In this document: positions 1 through 6,102 of the stretch, in pieces
Position numbering within the stretch: the stretch's first letter is position 1
Layout: each line of letters opens with the position of its first letter
Position numbers and translations under genes: made by a program
DNA from: Nocardia sp.
GTDB taxonomy: Bacteria; Actinomycetota; Actinomycetes; Mycobacteriales; Mycobacteriaceae
Reading direction: 5' to 3'
NCBI GenBank assembly: GCA_013361595.1
Contig: JABFXT010000100.1
Coordinates: 1-6,440, forward strand
DNA length: 6,440 nucleotides
The notes under the pieces: generated by a model
Seen by the model: the letters and a program-made list of their open reading frames with translations, nothing else
Told to the model about the DNA's origin: nothing
Databases searched by the model: none

Positions 1-716
1 TCAACATCCGCACGGTCGCCCAGGAGGTCGACGGTGCGATCGTCAAACCGAACGACACCTTCTCCCTGAACACCCACACCGGCCCCCGCACCGCGGCCGA
101 AGGCTATGTGGAATCCGGCATCATCGACCACGGCCGGCCCAGCAAGGCCGTCGGCGGAGGGATCAGCCAGTTCGCGACCACCCTCTACAACGCCGCGTAT
201 TTCGCGGGTCTCGAGGACGCGGGCCACACCGAACACAGCTATTACATCTCCCGCTACCCGGCGGCCCGGGAAGCGACCGTGTTCGACGGTGCCATCGACC
301 TCCAGTTCCGCAACAACACCACGCACGGTGTGTACATCCAGGCTTTCGCGGACAGCTCCGAGGTGACGGTCCGTATCTGGGGCACCAAGACGGTGAACGT
401 GCAATCCTTCACCGGCGAGAAGAGCAAGCCGACCGAACCGGAGACCATCAAGCTGCCCGAGGGCGACGACTGTATCGCTTCGACCGGCGCGCCGGGATTC
501 ACCATCTCCGACACCCGGGTGATCACCGATATCAATACCGGCGCCGAGGTTTCCCGGACCACCCGCACCGTGAAGTACGACCCGGTGCCGGAGGTCGAAT
601 GCGAAGCCCCGGACAAGAAACCGGAGGAATCCGGGAACGATTCGAGCAGCGGCAGTCAGCCCAGCACCGGTAGTCCGCCCACCAGCACCCGGCCCGGTCG
701 CCCGGGATCCCGCTGA
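1..716 (+). CDS. VanW-family protein, C-terminal part (5' end outside window)
   Basis: The frame is open from base 3 and ends at TGA 714-716, giving 237 visible residues. It contains most of a VanW domain: a stretch beginning NIRTVAQEVDG, the NDTFSLN motif, the hallmark GGGISQFATTLYN at about residues 51-63, then a conserved HSYYISRYP block and an FRNN block. A beta-rich, G5-like segment follows, with two cysteines (about C157 and C200) that could pair outside the cell. The last 35 or so residues are rich in Ser, Pro, Gly and Thr and look disordered. VanW-domain proteins are envelope-associated; the domain is named after a vancomycin-resistance cluster gene, but its biochemical role is not settled, and this gene should not be read as a resistance determinant. 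In actinobacteria such proteins usually carry an N-terminal membrane anchor and further domains, which would lie upstream of the window. The family assignment is firm; the function is not. Confidence 0.9.
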   Translation, partial: NIRTVAQEVDGAIVKPNDTFSLNTHTGPRTAAEGYVESGIIDHGRPSKAVGGGISQFATTLYNAAYFAGLEDAGHTEHSYYISRYPAAREATVFDGAIDLQFRNNTTHGVYIQAFADSSEVTVRIWGTKTVNVQSFTGEKSKPTEPETIKLPEGDDCIASTGAPGFTISDTRVITDINTGAEVSRTTRTVKYDPVPEVECEAPDKKPEESGNDSSSGSQPSTGSPPTSTRPGRPGSR

Positions 717-797
717 ACCTCATCGGCACTCCGGCCGAGCACCACCAGCCCGGATCTGCACAACGAGCACGAGACCAGTTCTCTACCAACCCAGCCG

Positions 798-1148
798 GTG
801 CCGTCGGACACAGCCGTCCAACAGCCACCTGCCGAACCGGTGATCTCGAACCGCACTGCTGTCCCACGCCGGCGCCGGTTCGAGCTGAATCAGCTGCCGC
901 CACTGCCGCAGCAGATGCACCTACCGGAGATTCCTGCTCGTCCTGCGCCCGCGCTCACTATCCAGACCATTCTTGCCATGACCACGGAGGTCATTGAGGG
1001 ACGCCACGCGATCGCCGCGGCCGTGCAGGAGGGTCTGAACGGGTTCATGAAGGGGACCCGGATGCCGAAACCGGAGGTACTGCGCCTGCGCACTCCAGCA
1101 CCGGCCACCGCTGTACTGACCACCCGGGCCGGGCGTCCGCGTCGGTGA
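798..1148 (+). CDS. Possible small proline-rich hypothetical protein
   Basis: A GTG-initiated frame of 116 codons, ending at TGA 1146-1148. I do not recognise the product. The first 55 or so residues are proline-rich and basic (a VPRRRRFELN patch, then LPPLPQQMHLPEIP). Residues 60-95 could form amphipathic helices (TIQTILAMTTEVIEGRHAIA and onward), and the tail is Arg/Pro rich. No convincing Shine-Dalgarno precedes GTG 798 or the in-frame ATGs at 915 and 978, and GC at third positions is less consistent than in the neighbours. The frame is the same as that of the VanW gene and has no other stop between 716 and 1146, so it could be a separate gene, a former C-terminal extension of the VanW protein cut off by TGA 714-716, or non-coding sequence. 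It converges on the DUF4185 gene with only 7 bp between the stops. The helical middle section is the main reason to list it. Confidence 0.35.
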   Translation: MPSDTAVQQPPAEPVISNRTAVPRRRRFELNQLPPLPQQMHLPEIPARPAPALTIQTILAMTTEVIEGRHAIAAAVQEGLNGFMKGTRMPKPEVLRLRTPAPATAVLTTRAGRPRR

Positions 1149-1155
1149 ACGCCGG

Positions 1156-2247
1156 TTACAGCGGGGTCTTCATGAGCAACACGTTGTACTGACGGTGCAC
1201 CGTCAGCAGGAAGTACAGGTCGCTACCGGTCTGGTAGGGGAAGATCATCGGCGCGTACGCGGTCGGGAGCGCGGCCGCCTCCAGCAGCACCCGGGGAGCG
1301 CTCCATGGCCCCTCCGGTGCGTCCGCGGTCCGGAGTACCACCGAGTTGAACGGATCGGTCGTCGTCATCACGAACTTGTGCAGATAGTCGTTCCACTGCA
1401 CCGACAGCTCGGCCACCCCGTCGACGACCGGCGCGGCCGCCTTGGCGTCGTTCGGCTTCCAGCCGCGGCCGTCCCAGTACTCGTAGGCGTCCAGATTCGC
1501 GATATCGGCTTCGCGCACCCGTGATACGAACCCCGGATGGTTGCGGCCCGCCGGAGTGCCGTACCGGTACACGAACCCGGCATTCTTCACGAAGGCGTTC
1601 TGCTGGAACCGCTCGTGCCCGTCCACATTCCCGCGTCGTGTATTCGGCAGCTGGGCCCAGGTGCGCCCCCCGTCGCCGGACGCTGCGAGCGTGGAGAAGT
1701 TGGTGTTCCACAGACCATGGTCCCCCCACTCCTTCACCGACATCATGCTCATGTACTGCACCCCGCCCACCGAGATACCGGCGGTGGGGATCAAACTGAT
1801 CTCTATACCCGGAATCTTGGGGCTGGGCAGCGGATTCGGCACCGCGCCGTCGAAGACGATGCCCTGCCCGGGATCCTTGGTGTGGCTGAAGAACAGGGCA
1901 TTGCTGGTCCACGCCCACACACTGCCGGCCAGCAGATTCGGCACCCCCAGGCCCGCGGAATCACCGAACGCGGTCAGCATCGTGCCGGCTCCGTCGTCCC
2001 ACATGACGCCGAGATCCGTGCCGAGCACATTCACCTGCTGGGTCCGGTTGGGGCTGTCCAACCCGGTCACCTGATATATGGCCTGGGTGGGTCCCGGCAA
2101 GGTGGGTAGCCCCCGGGGCTCACCGTTGATGCCGGGGATCGGATTCACATTGTTCGGATCGGCGACCGCCGGACCGGCCAGGACAAGCGCGGCGACGGCA
2201 CCGGCGACACCGGTACGCACGAGGACGGACAACGGTCGGCGGCTCAT
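1156..2247 (-). CDS. Secreted DUF4185-domain protein (possible endo-D-arabinanase-like glycosidase)
   Basis: 363 residues, complete. Residues 1-29 form a Sec signal peptide: RR near the start, a hydrophobic run VAGAVAALVLAGP, and an AVA|DP cleavage site after residue 29. The mature part matches DUF4185: GTDLGVMWDDG (76-86), LTAFGD (91-96), an Asp-box SGDGGRTW (190-197) as found on beta-propeller blades, LSVQWNDYLHKFVMTTTDPF (281-300), and the C-terminal YAPMIFPYQTGSDLYF and YNVLLMKT blocks. Asp78, Asp84, Asp85 and Asp96 are visible acidic candidates for an active site. Known for the family: some DUF4185 proteins have been shown to be endo-D-arabinanases (glycoside hydrolase family 183) that cut the arabinan of mycobacterial-type cell walls. 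Inference: this exported protein could remodel arabinogalactan or lipoarabinomannan in its host. The start is fixed by AGGAGG 9 nt upstream. The gene lies 82 bp downstream of tetR on the same strand, so co-transcription is possible. Family assignment firm, activity tentative. Confidence 0.93.
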   Translation of the reverse strand: MSRRPLSVLVRTGVAGAVAALVLAGPAVADPNNVNPIPGINGEPRGLPTLPGPTQAIYQVTGLDSPNRTQQVNVLGTDLGVMWDDGAGTMLTAFGDSAGLGVPNLLAGSVWAWTSNALFFSHTKDPGQGIVFDGAVPNPLPSPKIPGIEISLIPTAGISVGGVQYMSMMSVKEWGDHGLWNTNFSTLAASGDGGRTWAQLPNTRRGNVDGHERFQQNAFVKNAGFVYRYGTPAGRNHPGFVSRVREADIANLDAYEYWDGRGWKPNDAKAAAPVVDGVAELSVQWNDYLHKFVMTTTDPFNSVVLRTADAPEGPWSAPRVLLEAAALPTAYAPMIFPYQTGSDLYFLLTVHRQYNVLLMKTPL

Positions 2248-2256
2248 TATCGATGT

Positions 2257-2262
2257 CCTCCT
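2257..2262 (-). promoter_or_regulatory. Ribosome binding site of the DUF4185 gene
   Basis: AGGAGG on the minus strand, 9 nt before ATG 2247-2245. It supports this start and shows the gene has its own translation signal rather than relying on coupling to tetR. Confidence 0.85.
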
Positions 2263-2329
2263 GCTGGGCGGCGAGGTGGTTTCGGTGGCTCATCTTGCCA
2301 TGCTGGGTCCGCCGGCGCCCCCGCACCTG

Positions 2330-3136
2330 CTATTGCCGGATATATGCCTCGATGCCGTCGAGGATCCGCGCGAGTCCGAACTCGAAGCCGTCGAGCGGCG
2401 GCTCGTCGGTGAGGTATGCCGGGTCCTCGAGCAACTCTGCGACCGCGTTCAGATTGCGGGCGCGCAGTTGCTCGTACAAGAAGAGACGGGTCGCGCGGAT
2501 CGCTTGCTGTTGATCGGGATTCGCACGCCGCAGTGCTACTGGAGCCGGAGTGTTGCGATGGAGGTCGGCGCCGTATCGCGCATGGCTGTCGAGTAGGTAC
2601 GCACAGTTCAGCATCTGCTGTGCGGCCATGCCGGTCGGTGCGAGGGCGGTGATGAGAGCATCCAGCCAGGCCGCGTTGTGTGGGGTGAGCGGAATGGTCG
2701 TCGGTGCGTCCAGCAGCCACGGACGCGATAGAAAGCGTTCGAAGAGCCGGCGCGACCACAGCGCGGCTCCGTCTCGCCAGTTACCGTTCCGCAGTGCCGG
2801 CGGGTCGCCCCAGGCGCGGTCGGCCACGAGGCTGATCAGCTCATCTCGCGAGCTGATGTAGCGGTACAAGGCGTTGGTGGTCACGCCGATCCGGCCGGCC
2901 ACCTTCGGAAGCGAAGCCGCGGCGAGGCCCTCGGTATCGGCCAGGTGGGTCGCGACCGTCACGATCTCCTCGACCGTATGCGCCGGCTTGGGGCCGCGTC
3001 GCGGGCCGACGCCGGTAACACCCCAGGCCGCGGCCAGGCCGGGCGGTAGCGCCTCGGGAACGGTGCCGGTGGCCTCGGCCTCCAGCGCGGCTTCGTCATC
3101 CGCCGCCGTGCCTCGGGAACTGTCGGGTGGGGTCAC
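2330..3136 (-). CDS. TetR/AcrR-family transcriptional regulator
   Basis: 268 residues from the GTG at 3136. The N-terminal 40 or so residues are low-complexity and acidic, followed by a LPPGLAAAWG segment and a basic RRGPKP linker. The TetR helix-turn-helix spans about residues 55-106: VEEIVTVATHLADTEGL, then SLPKVAGRIGVTTNALYRYI with the recognition helix around 85-94, then SSRDELISLVAD. The C-terminal half (about 107-268) is helical; the PWLLDAPTTIPLTPHNAAWLDAL stretch resembles the ligand-binding domain of the TetR_C_1 type, but the ligand cannot be predicted. A longer reading from ATG 3181 exists, but it would begin inside the operator and lacks a ribosome site. The GTG at 3136 has GGAAGG 9 nt upstream; ATG 3163 is an alternative if the message is leaderless. 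The gene is divergent from a membrane-protein gene across a perfect inverted repeat, the usual layout for a local repressor that controls itself and its neighbour. The DUF4185 gene follows 82 bp downstream. Confidence 0.93.
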   Translation of the reverse strand: MTPPDSSRGTAADDEAALEAEATGTVPEALPPGLAAAWGVTGVGPRRGPKPAHTVEEIVTVATHLADTEGLAAASLPKVAGRIGVTTNALYRYISSRDELISLVADRAWGDPPALRNGNWRDGAALWSRRLFERFLSRPWLLDAPTTIPLTPHNAAWLDALITALAPTGMAAQQMLNCAYLLDSHARYGADLHRNTPAPVALRRANPDQQQAIRATRLFLYEQLRARNLNAVAELLEDPAYLTDEPPLDGFEFGLARILDGIEAYIRQ

Positions 3137-3145
3137 AGCCGGAAT

Positions 3146-3151
3146 CCTTCC
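3146..3151 (-). promoter_or_regulatory. Ribosome binding site that selects the tetR GTG start
   Basis: GGAAGG on the minus strand, 9 nt before GTG 3136-3134. Neither upstream candidate start (ATG 3181 or ATG 3163) has a comparable purine-rich site, so this favours the shorter protein. Confidence 0.55.
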
Positions 3152-3167
3152 AGAGAGGCGCATCCAA

Positions 3168-3173
3168 ACAGTA
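3168..3173 (-). promoter_or_regulatory. Possible -10 box of the tetR promoter
   Basis: TACTGT on the minus strand, identical to the hexamer proposed for the divergent gene. It would place the tetR start point near 3161-3163, leaving a leader of about 25 nt that contains GGAAGG before GTG 3136. No good -35 element is seen 17-18 bp upstream (TAACTA or GTAACT), so this is tentative. Confidence 0.3.
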
Positions 3174-3208
3174 GACGCCATGCACAGTTGTAGTTACTGT
3201 GCATGGCA
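3172..3208 (+). promoter_or_regulatory. Probable leaderless promoter of the membrane-protein gene
   Basis: A -35 candidate TAGACG (3172-3177, 4 of 6 matches to TTGACA) is followed, after exactly 17 bp, by a -10 candidate TACTGT (3195-3200, TAnnnT type). Seven bases further on comes A3208, the first base of ATG. This predicts a transcript that starts at or next to the start codon, which is common in actinobacteria and explains why no Shine-Dalgarno is found before the gene. Confidence 0.5.
3177..3207. promoter_or_regulatory. Probable TetR operator: perfect inverted repeat, 12-bp arms
   Basis: Arms GCCATGCACAGT (3177-3188) and ACTGTGCATGGC (3196-3207) are exact reverse complements, separated by the 7-nt spacer TGTAGTT. 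The element lies in the short gap between the divergent tetR and membrane-protein genes. It covers the spacer, -10 box and region up to the start point of the promoter proposed for the membrane protein, so a bound dimer would block RNA polymerase. Seen directly: the symmetry and its place. Inferred: that the neighbouring TetR protein is the ligand of this site. Confidence 0.8.
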
Positions 3209-3972
3209 TGAACAGTTCATTGCATGCACAGATATCGTTTTCGGATTCCGCGCGTCGCTGGGTGGGTGTTGCCGCGATCCTCGGCGCCGTCTTCGCGATG
3301 GCCGAGCTTCCGCTCTACTTCGTCGTTCCGGCGTGCGACCCGCCGAGGTGCGGGGTCGACACCGGCAGCCTCATGCCGGACTGGTTGATCCTCACCCGCA
3401 CGCTGTTGAACTTTCTCGCGCTCACGCTGTTCCTGGTTTTCATGACCGGTATCCGGCCACTGATCACGCGGGCGGACGCTCGCTACGAATGGTTCGGTGC
3501 GCTCGCCGGCACCGCCGGCATAGCGTGGACGATTTTCGATATGGTCGCCAAGGGCCTCGAGGGTGGCACCGCGATCAAGACCGTTGCCCGGATCGACCCG
3601 ACCCGAACCGTTCCCACCTACCTGCTCTACGGCAGCATCAGCCATCTGATGCTGCTCGTCTTCGGCCTTGCCTTCGGGTACGCGGTCCTGCGCAGCCGTG
3701 CTCTCCCGCGCTGGATCGGCTGGTCCTCGTTCGCGATCGCCGCCGTGCATCTCGCGGGTGTGCCGTCGATGTTCTTCGGCTACAACTCGTCACAGTTCTA
3801 CGCATCCAACGGATGGGGCGCGGTCGCGATGTTCAACGGCTACGCGGCCATCTGGCTCGCGATCGTCGGTGTCGCGGTCCTGATGAAGAAGACGCCCCAC
3901 GGCGTCGAAGTCCCGCTCCCGTTCGCACCTGATCAGGCGGGTCACCGTCTCGATCTGCCGGCACTGCCCTGA
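3208..3972 (+). CDS. Six-helix integral membrane protein of unknown function
   Basis: 254 residues from ATG 3208. I do not recognise a characterised family. Six hydrophobic segments are visible at about 19-40, 60-82, 95-113, 138-160, 169-190 and 205-226, with a short polar N-terminus and a 28-residue polar C-terminal tail. A CDPPRC motif (C43 and C48) just after helix 1 could form a disulfide or bind a metal. Charged or polar residues inside helices (E33 in helix 1, D111 in helix 3, H146 in helix 4, H181 in helix 5) may line a pocket or channel. GTG 3199 in the same frame would add three residues but lies within the operator and -10 box, so ATG 3208 is preferred. The gene is divergent from tetR across the operator and is the likely repressed target. 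Such pairs are often efflux or stress genes, but no transporter signature is visible, so no function is assigned. Its transcription should end at the stem-loop at 4036-4076. Confidence 0.9.
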   Translation: MNSSLHAQISFSDSARRWVGVAAILGAVFAMAELPLYFVVPACDPPRCGVDTGSLMPDWLILTRTLLNFLALTLFLVFMTGIRPLITRADARYEWFGALAGTAGIAWTIFDMVAKGLEGGTAIKTVARIDPTRTVPTYLLYGSISHLMLLVFGLAFGYAVLRSRALPRWIGWSSFAIAAVHLAGVPSMFFGYNSSQFYASNGWGAVAMFNGYAAIWLAIVGVAVLMKKTPHGVEVPLPFAPDQAGHRLDLPALP

Positions 3973-3977
3973 CGCCG

Positions 3978-3992
3978 CGGGCCGGAGGCCCG
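3978..3992 (+). other. Short GC hairpin just after the membrane-protein stop
   Basis: Arms CGGGCC and GGCCCG with loop GGA, beginning 6 nt after the TGA at 3970-3972. The stem is only 6 bp and has no T-tract. It may stabilise the 3' end of the message, but the larger stem-loop downstream is the better terminator. Confidence 0.3.
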
Positions 3993-4035
3993 GCGCGTAC
4001 CGCCTCCACGCCGTGCTCCCGACATCACAACCGAG

Positions 4036-4076
4036 AAGGCCCCGGGCCACGGTGCGTAACCGTGGCCCGGGGCCTT
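4036..4076. terminator. Bidirectional terminator, 18-bp perfect stem
   Basis: Arms AAGGCCCCGGGCCACGGT (4036-4053) and ACCGTGGCCCGGGGCCTT (4059-4076) pair without a mismatch around the 5-nt loop GCGTA. It lies between the convergent membrane-protein gene (stop 3972) and fadE5 (stop 4098). The stem ends in AA/TT but there is no long T-tract, as is typical of GC-rich actinobacterial terminators. It should work for both strands. Confidence 0.85.
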
Positions 4077-4097
4077 GACACTGTCCGGTGCGGAGCC

Positions 4098-5930
4098 TCA
4101 GAAGGCCGCTTCGTCCAGCTCCATGATGTCGTTGTCGAGATTCGACAGCACGGCGCGGGTGGCGGTCAGCTCCGGGAGGATGTTGCGGGCGAAGAACTGG
4201 GCCACGGCGACTTTGCCCTGGTAGAAGTTCTTGTCCGCGCCTTCGGCACCCGCGTCGAGGGCCTTACCGGCGACCTCGGCGTGCCGCAGCAGCTGCCAGC
4301 CGATGAGCAGATCGCCGACCGAGAGCAGGAAGCGCACCGAACCCAGGCCGACCTTGTAGAGCTCGTCGGTCTGCTCCTGCGCACCCATCAGATGCCCGGT
4401 GAGGGTGGCGGCCATGGCCTGCACATCCTCGAGCGCGGTCGCCAGCAGTTTCCGCTCACCCTTGAGGCGGCCGTTGCCCGCCTCCGAGTCGATGAACTTC
4501 TGGATCTGGCCGGCGACATGCGCCAGGGCCACACCGCGATCGCGGGCGATCTTGCGGAAGAAGAAGTCCTGCGCCTGGATGGCGGTGGTGCCCTCGTACA
4601 GCGAGTCGATCTTGGCGTCGCGGATGTACTGCTCGATCGGGTAGTCCTGCAGGAAGCCGGAACCGCCCAGGGTCTGCAGTGATTCGGTCAGGTACTGGTA
4701 GGCCCGCTCCGAACCCACGCCCTTCACGATCGGCAACAGGAAATCGTCCATCCGGTGCGCGGTTTCGGCGTCGACCCCGGAAACCAGTTCCGCCACATCG
4801 GCGTTCTGATGGATCGCGGTGTAGAGATAGACCGCGCGCAGTCCCTCGGCGTAGGCCTTCTGCATGGCCAGGCTGCGCCGCACATCGGGATGGTGGGTGA
4901 TGGTCACCCGTGGCGCGGTCTTGTCCGACATCTGGGTCAGATCGGCGCCCTGTACCCGTTCCTTCGCGTACGCGAGCGCGTTCAGGTATCCGGTGGAGAG
5001 GGTCCCGCTGGATTTGACACCCACCATCATGCGGGCGTTCTCGATAACCTTGAACATCTGCGCGATACCGTCGTGGTTGTCCCCGACCAGCCATCCCACG
5101 GCGGGTTTGTCGCCGCCGAAGGTGAGCTCACAGGTGGGCGAGGACTTCAGGCCCATCTTGTGTTCGACATTGGTGACGTACACCCCGTTGCGCTCGCCCA
5201 GTTCCAGAGTCTGCGGATCGAACAGGAATTTCGGTACATAGAACAGCGACAGCCCCTTGGTACCCGGCCCCGCGCCCTCGGGCCGCGCCAGCACCAGATG
5301 GAAGACGTTCTCCGCGGTATCGCCGACATCGGCGCCGGAGATGAAACGTTTGACACCGTCGATATGCCAGGTGCCGTCGGCCTGTTCGACGGCCTTGGTC
5401 CGGCCGGCGCCCACATCCGAACCCGCGTCGGGCTCGGTGAGCACCATGGTGCCCTGCCAGTGCCGGTCGAAACCGGCGGCGGCCCAATGCTTCTGCTGTT
5501 CGTTGCCGATTCCGAACAGAACCTGCGCCATCACCGCGCCCATATCGAAGAACACCGCGGACGGGTTGGCGCAGGTGATCATTTCGCTGACCGCCCAGCA
5601 CAGCGCGGCGGGTGCCGGCATACCGCCCATCTCCGCGGGCTTGCCGAGACGGTTCCAGCCGGCGTCGCGGATGGCGTGCACGGTTTTGGCGAGAGCTTCC
5701 GGGACAGTGACCGAATGGGTCTCGGGCACGAATTCCACCGGATCCCGGTCGGCGGCCGCGAAGGACTCCGCCACCGGCCCCTCGGCCAGGCGTTTGACCT
5801 CCGCCAGGATCTCCCGCGCGGTATCGGTGTCCAGATCCCCGTATGCGCCGGAATCGAGAATCTTGCCCAGCTCGAACACCTCGAACAGGTTGAATTCGAT
5901 ATCACGCAGATTCGCCTGGTAGTGACCCAC
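4098..5930 (-). CDS. fadE5: FadE5-like acyl-CoA dehydrogenase
   Basis: 610 residues, close to the 611 or so of mycobacterial FadE5. It catalyses the FAD-dependent alpha,beta-dehydrogenation of acyl-CoA, the first step of fatty-acid beta-oxidation, in the cytoplasm. The N-terminus [22 protein letters not shown] is typical of the group. The flavin/substrate signature [15 protein letters not shown] is at 162-176, DGVKRFISG at 191-199, and [11 protein letters not shown] at 254-264. The second signature region runs from about 420 to 452 ([20 protein letters not shown], then the YEGTTA motif), with Glu446 of YEGT in the position of the catalytic base. The last residues, [13 protein letters not shown], match FadE5 as I recall it. 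The extra C-terminal helical domain (about 460-600) sets this large type apart from 380-residue dehydrogenases. A longer frame to 6038 exists, but GTG 5930 has AGGAGG 6 nt upstream and gives the conserved N-terminus. Actinomycetes often carry several FadE5 paralogues, so the symbol indicates the group, not proven orthology. Confidence 0.95.
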   Translation of the reverse strand: MGHYQANLRDIEFNLFEVFELGKILDSGAYGDLDTDTAREILAEVKRLAEGPVAESFAAADRDPVEFVPETHSVTVPEALAKTVHAIRDAGWNRLGKPAEMGGMPAPAALCWAVSEMITCANPSAVFFDMGAVMAQVLFGIGNEQQKHWAAAGFDRHWQGTMVLTEPDAGSDVGAGRTKAVEQADGTWHIDGVKRFISGADVGDTAENVFHLVLARPEGAGPGTKGLSLFYVPKFLFDPQTLELGERNGVYVTNVEHKMGLKSSPTCELTFGGDKPAVGWLVGDNHDGIAQMFKVIENARMMVGVKSSGTLSTGYLNALAYAKERVQGADLTQMSDKTAPRVTITHHPDVRRSLAMQKAYAEGLRAVYLYTAIHQNADVAELVSGVDAETAHRMDDFLLPIVKGVGSERAYQYLTESLQTLGGSGFLQDYPIEQYIRDAKIDSLYEGTTAIQAQDFFFRKIARDRGVALAHVAGQIQKFIDSEAGNGRLKGERKLLATALEDVQAMAATLTGHLMGAQEQTDELYKVGLGSVRFLLSVGDLLIGWQLLRHAEVAGKALDAGAEGADKNFYQGKVAVAQFFARNILPELTATRAVLSNLDNDIMELDEAAF

Positions 5931-5936
5931 GGCTGT

Positions 5937-5942
5937 CCTCCT
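5937..5942 (-). promoter_or_regulatory. Ribosome binding site that sets the fadE5 GTG start
   Basis: AGGAGG on the minus strand, 6 nt before GTG 5930-5928. It decides against the ATG at 6038, which would add 36 Arg-rich residues not expected in the family. Confidence 0.85.
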
Positions 5943-6102
5943 GGTCGGTGCGCTCGGCGGCCGGGCCGACCGCCTGGTTACAGGCTTTTCGACATCGTAC
6001 GAACGCCAAGCGTGCCGGACGCGGCGCCGGGTACGCAACCGTAGCCTCGGCCCGGCCGCTCACCGGGCCGGAAGGGGTGTCCGGGACAGCATTCGCGCTC
6101 GC

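Noticed and set aside
1..716. Vancomycin-resistance gene suggested by the VanW name
   Set aside because: VanW-domain proteins are widespread outside resistance clusters, and no vanA/vanH/vanX-type or vanR/vanS-type gene is present in the window.
723..738. Hairpin TCGGC/GCCGA shortly after the VanW stop
   Set aside because: Only 5 bp of stem with a 6-nt loop and no T-tract; too weak to call a terminator.
1223..1918. 231-codon minus-strand frame inside the DUF4185 gene
   Set aside because: Arg/Gly-rich shifted frame of an intact gene with a signal peptide and conserved motifs; no sign of programmed frameshifting.
2874..3932. 352-codon plus-strand frame running through tetR, the operator and the membrane-protein gene
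   Set aside because: It crosses two supported genes and the control region, is very Arg-rich, and has no domain. It is an out-of-frame product.
5943..5971. GGTCGG/CCGACC pairing in the fadE5 leader
   Set aside because: 6-bp arms with a 17-nt loop in very GC-rich DNA are expected by chance; no riboswitch-like structure could be supported.
4755..6044. 429-codon open frame on the plus strand opposite fadE5
   Set aside because: Antisense shadow of a well-conserved gene in high-GC DNA. Its product is low in recognisable motifs, and the fadE5 frame shows full family conservation.
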